NCBI GenBank assembly: GCA_034435055.1
Contig: DAOTXS010000040.1
Location: 157,908-221,907, forward strand
Source of the DNA: DAOTXS01 sp034435055
GTDB lineage: Bacteria > Chloroflexota > Anaerolineae > UBA4142
Direction: 5' to 3'
DNA length: 64,000 nt
A model generated the notes under the pieces. It saw nothing but the letters and a program-made list of their open reading frames with translations. It did not search any database and was not told the DNA's origin. Both the position numbers and the translations under genes were made by a program. Positions 16,021-25,272 of this stretch are shown here, one piece after another (the stretch's first letter is position 1; every line of letters starts with the position of its first letter).

Positions 16021-18864
16021 TCAATGGAGGACGCGCGTCAAAAACTGTCCCGTGTACGACTGCTTCATCTTCGTCACATCTTCCGGCGTGCCTTCTGCAA
16101 TCACACGCCCGCCGTGATCGCCGCCTTCGGGTCCCAGGTCGATGATCCAGTCGGCGGTCTTGATCACGTCGAGATTGTGTTCGATGACGACAACCGTGTT
16201 GCCGGCATCGGCAAGGCGGTTCAACACTTCCAAAAGTTTTTCGACATCCGCCACGTGCAAACCCACCGTCGGCTCGTCGAGAATGTAGAGTGTGCGTCCG
16301 GTTGCGCGGCGCGATAATTCTTTCGATAATTTGATGCGTTGTGCTTCACCACCGGACAAGGTTGTTGCCGGTTGACCTAAATGAATATATCCCAAACCTA
16401 CATCGCGCAATGTTTCGAGCTTCGATCTGATTTTGGGAATGTTCTCAAAAAAATCTAGCGCTTCTTCGACCGTCATATCAAGCACATCGGAAATATTTTT
16501 GCCCTTGTAGTGAATTTCCAACGCCTCGCGATTGTAACGTTTGCCGTGGCAAATTTCGCACGGGACGTAAACGTCCGGCAGAAATTGCATTTCGATTTTG
16601 ATGATGCCATCGCCCTGACACGCTTCGCAACGCCCGCCTTTCACGTTGAACGAGAATCGTCCCGGCTTGTAGCCGCGCATCTTGGCTTCATTCGTCGTTG
16701 CAAAGAGATCGCGAATGTCGGTGAACAAGCCGACGTAGGTTGCTGGGTTGGAACGCGGCGTCCGTCCAATCGGCGATTGATCGATGTCGATGACTTTATC
16801 CAGATTGTCGATGCCAACGACGGCGTCGTGTTTGCCGGGTTTATCTTTGGCATCGTAGAAAACTTGCGCGAGCCGGCGATACAAAATATCGACGATGAGC
16901 GATGATTTGCCGGAGCCGCTTACGCCGGTTACGCAGACAAATTTGCCCAGCGGAATTTTGACATCGACTTTTTTAAGATTATTTTCTTCCGCGCCTTTGA
17001 CGATCAAGAATTTGCCGTTGCCCGTGCGCCGTTGTTTGGGAATTGCTACTTGGCGTTTGCCGGTGAGATACGCGCCGGTGATGGAATCGGGACAGCGCAT
17101 CACTTCAGCGATCGGTCCCGCGCAAACGACCCGCCCGCCGTGTTCGCCCGCGCCGGGTCCCAGATCGACGATGAAATCGGACGCGCGCATCGTCTCTTCG
17201 TCGTGTTCAACGACGAGCACGGTGTTGCCTAAATCGCGCAAACGTAAAAGCGTTTCGATGAGGCGTTTGTTGTCGCGCGGATGCAAACCGATGCTGGGTT
17301 CGTCGAGAATGTACAGGACGCCCATCAACTGCGAACCGATTTGCGTGGCGAGTCGAATGCGTTGCGCTTCGCCGCCGCTCAACGAACCTGCACTTCGATT
17401 CAATGTGAGATAATCGAGTCCAACGTTGACGAGAAAACCCAGCCGCGCACGAATCTCTTTCAAGATTTGATAGGCAATCGTTTTTTGTTTTTCGGTAAAC
17501 AGGTTGGGCAGTGAATTGACCCAGTCGAGTGCTTGTGTGACAGAAAATTCAGTAACTTGGACGATGTTCTTGCCGGCAATCGTAACCGCGAGCGCTTCCG
17601 GTTTCAATCGTTGACCTTTGCACACCGGGCACGGACGCGAGGTCATGTACGATTCGATTTCCTGGCGAATATATTCAGAGTCGGTTTCTTTGTAACGCCG
17701 TATCTGATTCGGAATCACCCCTTCAAACGTTGTCTCGTACTCGCGCATCCGCCCGAATTGATTTTCGTACCGCACGCGAATCACGTCATCGCCGGTGCCG
17801 TACAGAATTTTATCGATGTGTTCGCGTTTCAATTCGCGCACCGGCACGTTCATCGAAAAATTATATTTGCGTGCGACAGCTTCCAGCAACTTGCCATAGT
17901 AGCTGTCATCGTTGCCGCTATCGATGCCGTTCGCGCGAATCGCGCCTTCGGACAGTGCGAGGTTTTTGTCGGGGATGATGAGGTCAGGATCGAGTTCCAT
18001 TTGCGTGCCGAGTCCCATACACGCGGGACACGCGCCGTGCGGTGTGTTGAACGAAAATGTGCGCGGTTCGATCTCACCGAGCGAAATGTTATCGACCGGG
18101 CAAGAGAAATGTTCCGAGAACATCAAATCCTCTTTGCCTTGTTGGGTGATGAGCACCACGCCGCCGCCAAGTTTCAACGCCGTCTCGATGGAATCGGCGA
18201 TGCGATTGTGATCGTCGTTGTTTTCGTGTTTGATAACCAGTCGATCCACGACGGCTTCGATGGTGTGTTGTTTGTAGCGGTCGAGTTTCACATCCTCGTT
18301 CACATCGAGCACGTCGCCATTCACGCGTACGCGGACGAACCCGGCTTTGCGCACGTCGTCGATCACTTTTTTGTGTTCGCCTTTGCGCTCTTTGATGAGC
18401 GGCGCAAGCACCATAATGCGCGAGCCATCGGGCAAACTTTCTACCGCATCGACGATTTGCTCGACGCTTTGTTGTTGGATCACGCGCCCGCATTTAGGGC
18501 AGTGTGGTTGACCAACACGTGCAAAGAGCAAACGCAAGTGGTCGTAGATTTCCGTTACCGTGCCGACCGTCGAGCGTGGATTGTGGCTAACACCTTTTTG
18601 GTCAATTGAAATCGCCGGCGACAATCCTTCGATCTGATCGACATCCGGCTTTTCCATTTGTCCCAGGAACTGCCGCGCGTACGCGCTCAAACTTTCGACG
18701 TAACGCCGCTGACCCTCGGCGTAAATCGTGTCGAAGGCAAGTGACGATTTGCCGGAGCCGGACAAGCCCGTGATGACGACTAGCTTGTCACGCGGGATTT
18801 CGAGGTTGATATTTTTGAGATTGTGTTCGCGCGCGCCGCGAATGATGAGTTTGTCTTGGCTCAT
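16021..18864 (-). CDS. uvrA: Excinuclease ABC subunit A
   Basis: DNA-damage recognition ATPase of nucleotide excision repair, 947 residues. The start MSQDKLIIRGAREHNL (ATG 18864) is the usual UvrA N-terminus; an upstream in-frame start adds 17 residues without family match. Walker A motifs are GLSGSGKSS (about 33) and GVSGSGKSS in the second half. Zinc-binding Cys pairs are in CPKCG, in CPVDN plus CPACMG, and in CEACQGDG plus CEICHG. ABC signatures LSGGEAQRIRLA and LSGGEAQRIKLS and Walker B LYILDEPSIGLHP and LYILDEPTVGLHV are all intact. No uvrB or uvrC is adjacent; a methyltransferase gene follows by one base. Confidence 0.98.
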   Translation of the reverse strand: MSQDKLIIRGAREHNLKNINLEIPRDKLVVITGLSGSGKSSLAFDTIYAEGQRRYVESLSAYARQFLGQMEKPDVDQIEGLSPAISIDQKGVSHNPRSTVGTVTEIYDHLRLLFARVGQPHCPKCGRVIQQQSVEQIVDAVESLPDGSRIMVLAPLIKERKGEHKKVIDDVRKAGFVRVRVNGDVLDVNEDVKLDRYKQHTIEAVVDRLVIKHENNDDHNRIADSIETALKLGGGVVLITQQGKEDLMFSEHFSCPVDNISLGEIEPRTFSFNTPHGACPACMGLGTQMELDPDLIIPDKNLALSEGAIRANGIDSGNDDSYYGKLLEAVARKYNFSMNVPVRELKREHIDKILYGTGDDVIRVRYENQFGRMREYETTFEGVIPNQIRRYKETDSEYIRQEIESYMTSRPCPVCKGQRLKPEALAVTIAGKNIVQVTEFSVTQALDWVNSLPNLFTEKQKTIAYQILKEIRARLGFLVNVGLDYLTLNRSAGSLSGGEAQRIRLATQIGSQLMGVLYILDEPSIGLHPRDNKRLIETLLRLRDLGNTVLVVEHDEETMRASDFIVDLGPGAGEHGGRVVCAGPIAEVMRCPDSITGAYLTGKRQVAIPKQRRTGNGKFLIVKGAEENNLKKVDVKIPLGKFVCVTGVSGSGKSSLIVDILYRRLAQVFYDAKDKPGKHDAVVGIDNLDKVIDIDQSPIGRTPRSNPATYVGLFTDIRDLFATTNEAKMRGYKPGRFSFNVKGGRCEACQGDGIIKIEMQFLPDVYVPCEICHGKRYNREALEIHYKGKNISDVLDMTVEEALDFFENIPKIRSKLETLRDVGLGYIHLGQPATTLSGGEAQRIKLSKELSRRATGRTLYILDEPTVGLHVADVEKLLEVLNRLADAGNTVVVIEHNLDVIKTADWIIDLGPEGGDHGGRVIAEGTPEDVTKMKQSYTGQFLTRVLH

Positions 18865-19012
18865 AAGGATTGAGATTAGAAAATGGAGATTTAATTCAGA
18901 CGCGGATTGTAGCACGAAAAAAGATTTTGGGCAAAAGGTTTATCAAGCGGTCTTGGAAAAACGAAAAAGATAATTCAGCGGCGAAACGTTGAATCGGCGT
19001 CCAAAAACATAA

Positions 19013-19032
19013 AGCCCTGCAAGTGCAGGGCT
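19013..19032. other. 8-base stem-loop upstream of uvrA
   Basis: AGCCCTGC (19013-19020) pairs with GCAGGGCT (19025-19032) across AAGT. It lies in the spacer between the tRNA and uvrA. The stretch from 18865 to 19199 shows no other feature: no gene, no tRNA and no clear promoter. Confidence 0.5.
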
Positions 19033-19199
19033 AATTCAAGAGTGACGCTCAATCATGCGGGCGACGCGGCTTGTATCACATCGGAGTTACGAGTTGAAAA
19101 TAGTTTCCATTGTGCACAAACTATAGCGTTGATAGGTGTATCAAGGGACTGCCTTATTTGAGCCAAGTTCATACGGTTCTTTATCAGAGGCAAACAAAA

Positions 19200-19220
19200 A
19201 AGCCCTATAAACCAGGGCTT
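19200..19220 (-). terminator. Rho-independent terminator of the tRNA gene
   Basis: AAGCCCT (19200-19206) and AGGGCTT (19214-19220) form a 7-base stem with a 7-base loop. On the minus strand a T-run follows (the A-run 19195-19200), right after the tRNA 3' end; TTTTT at 19219-19223 lets it work in both directions. Confidence 0.8.
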
Positions 19221-19227
19221 TTTCATG

Positions 19228-19299
19228 TGCCGACGAGTGGAGTCGGACCACTGACCAAGGGCTTATGAGTCCCCTGCTCTACCACTGAGCTACGTCGGC
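19228..19299 (-). tRNA. tRNA with anticodon CAT (Met, or lysidine-modified Ile2)
   Basis: A 72-base cloverleaf: acceptor GCCGACG/CGTCGGC fully paired, D-stem GCTC/GAGC, anticodon loop CTCATAA, T-stem AGTGG/CCACT, discriminator A. CCA is not encoded. Position 1-72 is a G-C pair, so it is not initiator tRNA. Oddities are an A31-G39 mismatch, a G27-T43 wobble and a T-loop TCCGACT in place of the usual TTCRANY. Met elongator and Ile2 cannot be separated safely by eye. Confidence 0.85.
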
Positions 19300-19441
19300 G
19301 AATTGCCAAAAGTCAACTTTCAGTACCAGACCCATTTCGCATCTGGCTACTGACGACTGATTACTGATGACTGTCGCCATTATATTTCATTGGCGAACGC
19401 TGTCAAATTTCTTTTCCGTCCTCCGTCGTCGGTCGTCCGCA

Positions 19442-22048
19442 TTAGAATGTTACATCCGCCGGCAACCCGGCTTTCAACTCGCCGTTCGGATTTGCCACTG
19501 ACACGCGCACCGCAAACACCATCTCGGAGCGTTCTTTGCTGTTGTAAATATTCGCCGGCTTGAACTCGGCTTCCGGCGCAATGTACACAATCTTGGCATC
19601 GAACGATTTGCTGGGCAAACTCGGCAAAGATAGTTTCCCGACTTGCCCCACTTTGAGTTCACCGATATTTCCAATCGGCACGTAAACAACCATCTCCAAC
19701 TCGCGCGCGTCCGCAATCGTCACGAGCGGCGCGCCGACGCGCACCGTTTCGCCCGGCTCGATGCTTTTACCGATAACTTGCCCATCGCTTGGCGCAACGA
19801 TTGAAAATCGCTTCGCTTGCGCCTGCACGATTTTCTGACTCGCTTGCGCCGCGCGCAATTTCGCTTCCGCCCAATCGATTTGTTCTTTTTGCGCGCCGCG
19901 TTGTGCGATCTCCCAATCCGCTTGCGCGATTTTCAACCCGGCTTCTGCAATTTGGGTTTGATGCTCGGCATTGTGTTGCGCCGCTAATAATTCGAGCGGT
20001 TGCGCGAGCATTTGTTTGTACAATTCGTGCACACGCAAACTGGCTGTGAGTGAATTGCGTGCCGCGCGCAAACTGGCTTCGGCACCCTCTTTTTGTTTTT
20101 GCAAAATCGCCAAGCGCATTTTGCCGGAACGCGACAAATCTTGTTCCGCAATTTCGATTTGATTCTTGATACTGGCGAGCATTGCCTCCGCGCGTCCGAC
20201 CTCACCTTTCGCGGCGACGACTTTACCTTCCGCGATGTGCAGTTGTGTTAACAATTCTTGCGGCGTTTTGATCGTTCGATTTGCCGAATCGAGCGCGGCA
20301 CGCGCGGCGGTCAGATCGGCGTTTGCCTGCGCGACGCCGGCTTGAGCGAGCGCCAACGTTCCCGGTCGCGCTTTTTCGTTCACCTGATCCAGATTCGATT
20401 GCGCGGCGCGCACCGCCGCATCTGCTTCGCTCAACGCCGTTTTGATCGTTGCGTCGTCCAACTCCACTAACACGTCACCGCGCTTGATGACATCACCGCG
20501 TTGGACGCGCACCGCAACCGCACGCGCGCTCATTTCCGACGCGACGCGCGTTTGTTGGGTTTCGAGCGAGCCGGAAAATTTTTGCGTGTTCGATTTGAAT
20601 AGTTCCGGCAATTTGAGCTCCAAGCCCGCTGGCACAGTGCCGAAAATGACACTCGCGGGCATCCCGGCTTTGACTTGCGCGTCCGCGTCTTTCACCGCGA
20701 TTTCCACCGCGACGAGTTGTGCATTGCGTTCGCTGTCGGTTTGCGACTGTCGTCCGGAAAATTCCGCGCGGTCGGCGATGTGGGCGATGGTGCCGGTGAA
20801 TTTACGATTGTTCAACTCGGTAACGAAGATTGTCGCAGCATCGCCGACGCGTATTTTTTCTGTCTGCGAAAACGCAACGAACACGCGCAATTTCAAATCG
20901 CCTTCTATACTCAACCGCACAATCGGTTGACCCGGCGCAACGATTTCGCCGGCGCGATATGCGACGCGCGTAACGATGCCGACGCGCGGCGCAGTGATCG
21001 TGTGCCGCGCAAGTTCCTTGTCCAACATTGCGCGTTCCGCTTTTGCCTGATCGACAATGGCGCGCGCCGTTTGAATTTGCGGCGGGCTCGCGCCCTCGCG
21101 CAAGATTTGCAACCCGGCTTGCGCGGCTTGCAAATTCGCGGCGGCGCGGGCGCGCGCGGCGCGGGCCTGATTCACGCGATTATCGAGCGCGATGGGATTG
21201 CTGAGTTGATCGGAAATATCTTTGAAATTATCCTGCGCAATCCGCGCGTTGGCATTCGCGCTTTCGACCGCCGCCCAGGCTTGCCACGCGCGATTGCTTG
21301 CTTTATTCCATTCGTCGCGTGCGTACACCAAGCGCGCGGTCGGCGTATCGAAATACATCACGCGGCCGCCCGGCAAAATAATCGTCATTCCTTCTTCGAG
21401 ATTGCGTGTTTGCTCTTCCCAAAAGCGCGTCTCTTCGTCCGTGGCTTCAGCATTCTTGACCGCCGCGATCAATTGTTGTTCTGTGGCGAACGCGCGTGCC
21501 TCGGCGTCGGTCTTGGCAAGGATGAGCGCTTGGGGATTTGCGCGAATCGCTTCTGTGTCGGTAACCGCTTGCGATGCGGCGAGAAACGCCGCTTGTGCTT
21601 GCTCGACGCGCGCTTCCGCTTTTTTCAAATCCTCAGATCGCGCGCCGAGTTCAAGTAATTTTAGTTGCGCTTGTGCGGCGACAACATTCGCATCTGCAAC
21701 ATCGATGCGCAGTCGAATCAATTCATCGTCGATGAGAGCGAGCGGCTGACCCGATTGAACAACATCGCCTTCTTTCACAGCGACGTTTGTGATGCGTCCG
21801 CCAACTTCGGGTGAGATGTCGATGGTTTTGCCTTCGAGGAATCCTGACCACACTTCGGTGCTGTTGTTCACATTGTTCGATGATTGGCACGCGACTGTAA
21901 GAACCAATAGCGCGATTGTCATTGCGAGCACGTTCGCTTTGCTCAGTGTAAACTCCGCGAAGCAACCTCTCAAATGTCTCTTGAAAGATTGCTTCGTCGC
22001 CAAGAATGCTCCGCGCAATGGATTTTTGTTTTTCATAACCGATCTCAT
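19442..22048 (-). CDS. Double membrane-fusion (HlyD/YbhG-like) lipoprotein of an ABC-2 exporter
   Basis: Periplasmic-side adaptor of 868 residues, about twice the normal size, holding two complete HlyD-type modules. Module 1 (about 60-480) has barrel/lipoyl strands (VGGRITNVAVKEGDVVQSGQ), long coiled coil rich in Ala/Gln/Glu, then ITAPRVGIVTRVAYRAGEIV. Module 2 (about 490-868) repeats the plan with VAVRVQRGDVIKRGDVLVEL, a second coil, and IVAPSDGQVIGKSIEPGETV. The N-terminus has a lipoprotein-like signal ending TVAC. A family-1 palindromic repeat is translated inside the signal region (about residues 11-43). Start ATG 22048 has GAGG 8 bases upstream. Downstream of two ATPase genes on the same strand. 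Confidence 0.88.
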   Translation of the reverse strand: MRSVMKNKNPLRGAFLATKQSFKRHLRGCFAEFTLSKANVLAMTIALLVLTVACQSSNNVNNSTEVWSGFLEGKTIDISPEVGGRITNVAVKEGDVVQSGQPLALIDDELIRLRIDVADANVVAAQAQLKLLELGARSEDLKKAEARVEQAQAAFLAASQAVTDTEAIRANPQALILAKTDAEARAFATEQQLIAAVKNAEATDEETRFWEEQTRNLEEGMTIILPGGRVMYFDTPTARLVYARDEWNKASNRAWQAWAAVESANANARIAQDNFKDISDQLSNPIALDNRVNQARAARARAAANLQAAQAGLQILREGASPPQIQTARAIVDQAKAERAMLDKELARHTITAPRVGIVTRVAYRAGEIVAPGQPIVRLSIEGDLKLRVFVAFSQTEKIRVGDAATIFVTELNNRKFTGTIAHIADRAEFSGRQSQTDSERNAQLVAVEIAVKDADAQVKAGMPASVIFGTVPAGLELKLPELFKSNTQKFSGSLETQQTRVASEMSARAVAVRVQRGDVIKRGDVLVELDDATIKTALSEADAAVRAAQSNLDQVNEKARPGTLALAQAGVAQANADLTAARAALDSANRTIKTPQELLTQLHIAEGKVVAAKGEVGRAEAMLASIKNQIEIAEQDLSRSGKMRLAILQKQKEGAEASLRAARNSLTASLRVHELYKQMLAQPLELLAAQHNAEHQTQIAEAGLKIAQADWEIAQRGAQKEQIDWAEAKLRAAQASQKIVQAQAKRFSIVAPSDGQVIGKSIEPGETVRVGAPLVTIADARELEMVVYVPIGNIGELKVGQVGKLSLPSLPSKSFDAKIVYIAPEAEFKPANIYNSKERSEMVFAVRVSVANPNGELKAGLPADVTF
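21917..22020. repeat. Dispersed palindromic repeat, family 1, copy 3, inside a coding region
   Basis: TGTCATTGCGAG at 21917-21928, AAAGATTGCTTCG at 21984-21996 and a degenerate right end (GCGCAATG). It is read in frame within the N-terminal signal region of the double HlyD gene and contributes residues such as LRGAFLATKQSFKRH and ANVLAMT. Confidence 0.8.
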
Positions 22049-22075
22049 TTTTCGATCCTCAATTCCAATGTGAGT

Positions 22076-23002
22076 CTAACCGCGGGCGCGCGCGATAAAC
22101 ACATCTTCCAACGACGGCGGAATCACTTGCATCGAACTAATCGCAATCCGCTCCGCCTTCAACGCCTCTTCGATAATCGGGCAGTACGTCGCGCAATCCG
22201 GGACGACGGCGTGAATCGAACTGCCGTACAGCGCAACCTCCTCCAGATTTTTCAGCGTCCGCAAAATTTCCAGTGCGCGTCCCGGCTGATCGCAATCGAT
22301 TTCGACCACGTGCCCGTGCATCTGCCGTTCTTTGATTTCGTTCGGCATGCCGGTCGCCACGATCTTGCCGTTGTGAATGAACGCGAGGCGATGACATTGC
22401 TCGGCTTCATCCATGTAATGCGTCGTGACAAAAATCGTTGTGCCTTCGGCGGCAAGGCGATAGAGTAATTTCCAGAAATCACGCCGCACCACCGGATCGA
22501 CCCCGGCGGTTGGCTCGTCGAGAAAAACCAGTTGCGGTCGATGAATGATCGCCGTGGCGAGCGCGAGGCGTTGCTTGAAACCGCCGGCAAGATTCGCGGT
22601 CAAGGTGCGTTCGTGCCCGGTTAACTCGACGAGTTCCAAAACCTCGCGTTGACGCTCGACGAGTTGCTTGTTCCATACGTTGTACGCGCGTCCGTAAAAT
22701 TTCAGATTCTCGATAGCGGTGAGGTCATTGTACAGTGAAAACTTTTGCGACATATAACCGACATTGCGTTTCACATCATCGGCATGACGCGCAACATCAT
22801 AACCCAGCACCGACGCTTTGCCGCTCGATGGATGCAAAAGCCCGAGCAACATTCGGATGGTTGTCGTTTTGCCGGAGCCGTTAGGACCCAGGAAACCAAA
22901 AATCTCGCCGCGTGTAACCGTGAATGAAATGTGATCGACGGCGGTGAATTTCCCAAAGCGGCGGGTGAGTTGTTCGGCGATGACAGCGAATTCAGTTTGC
23001 AT
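22076..23002 (-). CDS. ABC-2 exporter ATP-binding protein (second ATPase)
   Basis: ATPase of 308 residues powering the ABC-2 exporter encoded upstream and downstream. Walker A is GPNGSGKTT (about 41-49), the Q-loop lies in VGYMSQKFSLYNDLT, the signature is LAGGFKQRL (family norm LSGGxKQRL, with Ala for Ser), Walker B is LVFLDEPTAGVDP and the switch His lies in VTTHYMDEAEQC. The C-terminal region (about 230-308) is the regulatory extension common to DrrA/YbhF/NatA-like ATPases. It corresponds to one half of YbhF, which in enterobacteria is a fused double ATPase. Gap to the HlyD gene is 27 bases. Confidence 0.92.
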   Translation of the reverse strand: MQTEFAVIAEQLTRRFGKFTAVDHISFTVTRGEIFGFLGPNGSGKTTTIRMLLGLLHPSSGKASVLGYDVARHADDVKRNVGYMSQKFSLYNDLTAIENLKFYGRAYNVWNKQLVERQREVLELVELTGHERTLTANLAGGFKQRLALATAIIHRPQLVFLDEPTAGVDPVVRRDFWKLLYRLAAEGTTIFVTTHYMDEAEQCHRLAFIHNGKIVATGMPNEIKERQMHGHVVEIDCDQPGRALEILRTLKNLEEVALYGSSIHAVVPDCATYCPIIEEALKAERIAISSMQVIPPSLEDVFIARARG

Positions 23003-23007
23003 AAAAA

Positions 23008-23088
23008 CCTATGGACGAAAGACGAAGGACGGAAGCCGAACGATTATGCATTGCTTTCATCCTTTGTCATTCGTCTTTCGTCACTTGG
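23008..23088. repeat. GACGAAN heptamer hairpin between two ATPase genes
   Basis: GACGAAAGACGAAGGACGG near 23015 and TCATTCGTCTTTCGTCAC near 23068 form an imperfect stem over a loop of about 30 bases. Its right arm overlaps the last codons of the upstream ATPase gene on the minus strand (ending TKDE). Confidence 0.8.
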
Positions 23089-24047
23089 TGCGTCACCAAC
23101 GAGATAAACGCTTCTTGCAAATGCGGTGTGGTTTGGCGAATTTGCGTTACGCGTACGCCCGATGCTCGCAACGCGCTTTCGATTTCCGGCATGCGGCGTT
23201 TGGCATCGTCAACGAAGACGTGCAAACGATCGCCGTACACTTGCACTTCGTTTACGCCGGCAAGTTGTCCAATCCGCATTTCCGATTTCTGCAAATCGCT
23301 CGCCACGATGGCGATTAAATCGCCGGTGACGAGTTGGCGCAATTCTGCCGGCGATCCTTGCCGAATGATTTCACCTTGGTACATCAAACCGACGCGCGAA
23401 CAGCGTTCCGCTTCATCCATATACGCGGTGCTGATGAAAATGGTGACGCCTTGGATGTGCAAATCACTGAGAATGTCCCAGAACTCGCGCCGCGAAATCG
23501 GATCGACGCCGTTGGTTGGTTCATCGAGAAATAAAATGCGCGGAGAATGAATCAATGCGCACGCGAGACCTAGTTTCTTTTTCATCCCGCCGGACAAGAC
23601 GCCGGCGTCGCGCTGTTGAAATTCTTCCAACCGTGCAAAGCGCAAAAGTCGTTGAATACGCGGTTCGCGTTCCGCGCCGCGCACGCCAAAAATGTCCGCA
23701 TAAAATTCGATATTCTCGCGCACGGACAAGTCGCCGTAGAGCGAAAAGCGTTGCGCCATGTATCCAACTTGCGAACGCAACTGTTCGGCTTCGCGGGTGG
23801 TATCAAAGCCGCTCACGCGCGCGATCCCCGCGGTTGGCTTCATCACGCCGGCGAGCATCCGTATCGTCGTTGTCTTGCCCGCGCCATCGGGTCCGATGAG
23901 TCCGTAGATTTCGCCGGGTGCAATATCGAGATCGATGCCGCGCACCGCTTGAACTTCCCTGGCACCGCCCGCCAGGGCAGGTGTGCGAAAGTGTTTAGTT
24001 AGTTTTTCGGCTTGGATGTGTCCGGTGGTGTTTGTTGATATTACCAT
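23067..24047 (-). CDS. ABC-2 exporter ATP-binding protein (first ATPase)
   Basis: ATPase of 326 residues, partner of the second ATPase. Walker A is GPDGAGKTT (about 53-61), the signature LSGGMKKKLGLACALI, Walker B ILFLDEPTNGVDP, and the switch region STAYMDEAERC has Ala-Tyr where His is usual in related pumps. The ATG at 24047 overlaps the end of the DUF2726 gene by 7 bases, so translation is coupled. Together with its neighbour it gives two separate half-ATPases matching the two permeases and the two-module adaptor. The last residues are encoded by a heptamer repeat. Confidence 0.92.
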   Translation of the reverse strand: MVISTNTTGHIQAEKLTKHFRTPALAGGAREVQAVRGIDLDIAPGEIYGLIGPDGAGKTTTIRMLAGVMKPTAGIARVSGFDTTREAEQLRSQVGYMAQRFSLYGDLSVRENIEFYADIFGVRGAEREPRIQRLLRFARLEEFQQRDAGVLSGGMKKKLGLACALIHSPRILFLDEPTNGVDPISRREFWDILSDLHIQGVTIFISTAYMDEAERCSRVGLMYQGEIIRQGSPAELRQLVTGDLIAIVASDLQKSEMRIGQLAGVNEVQVYGDRLHVFVDDAKRRMPEIESALRASGVRVTQIRQTTPHLQEAFISLVTHQVTKDE

Positions 24048-25261
24048 TTGGTAAGTGCTTGATGAATTTTCTCGCGCAATTCGATCGGCGTAGGATGTCT
24101 ACCGCTAAGACTAACCCATGGGATTCGGGCTTGGTTAAGCAAATTGCCTATTTCTGAATATTCTAATTGCTCCAAAGAAACGACTAACAGTGTTCCAAGA
24201 TATTTTGGATGCGCCAAAAGAAAATCAACCGATTCATTTTTCAGAGTTTTGTATAAATCTAATTCCAGCCACTCCTTACGATTGATAACCTTATGAACCG
24301 GAACCTTTGGGAAAATATAAAAATCTTCTTTCGTCTCACGCAATAACTTGAATACTCCAACCTCCGAATCATTGAGAAAGGAAATTGTTCGCCCAGACTG
24401 TGCCGATTCTTGGATTTGCTTTCGCAGATTACTCGCGTTCCATTTTTCTCCGCTACGAAATCGCATTAACGGAATATTAACATGTTCCATGAACCTTTCT
24501 TTGCGGCGGTCTCTTGCTTGTGCATCTGCTTGGCGATGAGAAGGATCATCAAATTCAAAAGCGATTGTTGCCTCAAGTGTCGTTGGATTCGCCAATAAGA
24601 AATCCACCACGCCCATATTAAGCATACCTTTAAGGTCACGCTCCAACCACCGAGTCTGAGTTTGACTCGCCAAGTCTCTCAGCCGAACTTGCGAAAAGAT
24701 ATAATAATCACTCTCAACTGCTTTACTCAAGACCCAGAAAAATGAACGTTCAAAGTGGCTCATTATGTGTCTGGCATCAACGCCTGAATCTTGTTCACTT
24801 ATTCGCGGCGATATGGAAATGGTTGGGGGAATCATAGTTGTGTCGAGTGTGGTAGGCAGGCTTGAGTTTCTAATGACCGTATTGGGCGCGGCAGGTTGAA
24901 CTGTGGCATTGTTAAAAGTAGGTTGAAGAGTTGTTCCCTGCCCCACCTTTGGGAATTGCCTCTTGGTTCTAGAGTATAACCAGAGGATTCCCAGAATAAT
25001 CAACCCGCCACTTGAAATCAAAATAGCGCAGATCGCTAAAAACCCTATCGCCGACAATATATCGACATTGGCGGCAATATTATTAGCAGGTTGCGAAGAT
25101 GCCGGTGATCTAAAGACAGGAACTACAAACAAACTGGGCAATGATGCAACTCCGAATATCCCGAAGATGCAAGCGAAAGCCAAGATGCGCGCTAAGAAAT
25201 CTATAATCAAATTTCCAAGTGGGTTGCCGATTGCGCGGCGTCTTCGATAATAACGTCCCAT
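24041..25261 (-). CDS. Membrane-anchored protein with two DUF2726-like domains
   Basis: Protein of 406 residues. Start ATG 25261 has AAGGA 8 bases upstream. Two hydrophobic segments (about 17-42 and 66-95) anchor it, followed by a Thr/Pro/Asn-rich linker and two related domains (about 165-280 and 300-406). Each has an F/LxxL...DYYIFSQVRLRDL-like or DFYIFPKVPVHKV-like opening and a VDFLLA(N/H)P core. Only the first keeps the AFEFDDPSH motif with later LMRFR. DUF2726 resembles restriction-endonuclease-like folds, so a nuclease-like or nucleic-acid role is possible but unproven. Base composition is visibly more AT-rich than its neighbours, and it interrupts the ABC exporter operon, which suggests later insertion. 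Confidence 0.7.
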   Translation of the reverse strand: MGRYYRRRRAIGNPLGNLIIDFLARILAFACIFGIFGVASLPSLFVVPVFRSPASSQPANNIAANVDILSAIGFLAICAILISSGGLIILGILWLYSRTKRQFPKVGQGTTLQPTFNNATVQPAAPNTVIRNSSLPTTLDTTMIPPTISISPRISEQDSGVDARHIMSHFERSFFWVLSKAVESDYYIFSQVRLRDLASQTQTRWLERDLKGMLNMGVVDFLLANPTTLEATIAFEFDDPSHRQADAQARDRRKERFMEHVNIPLMRFRSGEKWNASNLRKQIQESAQSGRTISFLNDSEVGVFKLLRETKEDFYIFPKVPVHKVINRKEWLELDLYKTLKNESVDFLLAHPKYLGTLLVVSLEQLEYSEIGNLLNQARIPWVSLSGRHPTPIELREKIHQALTKW

Positions 25262-25272
25262 GTTGTTATTCC

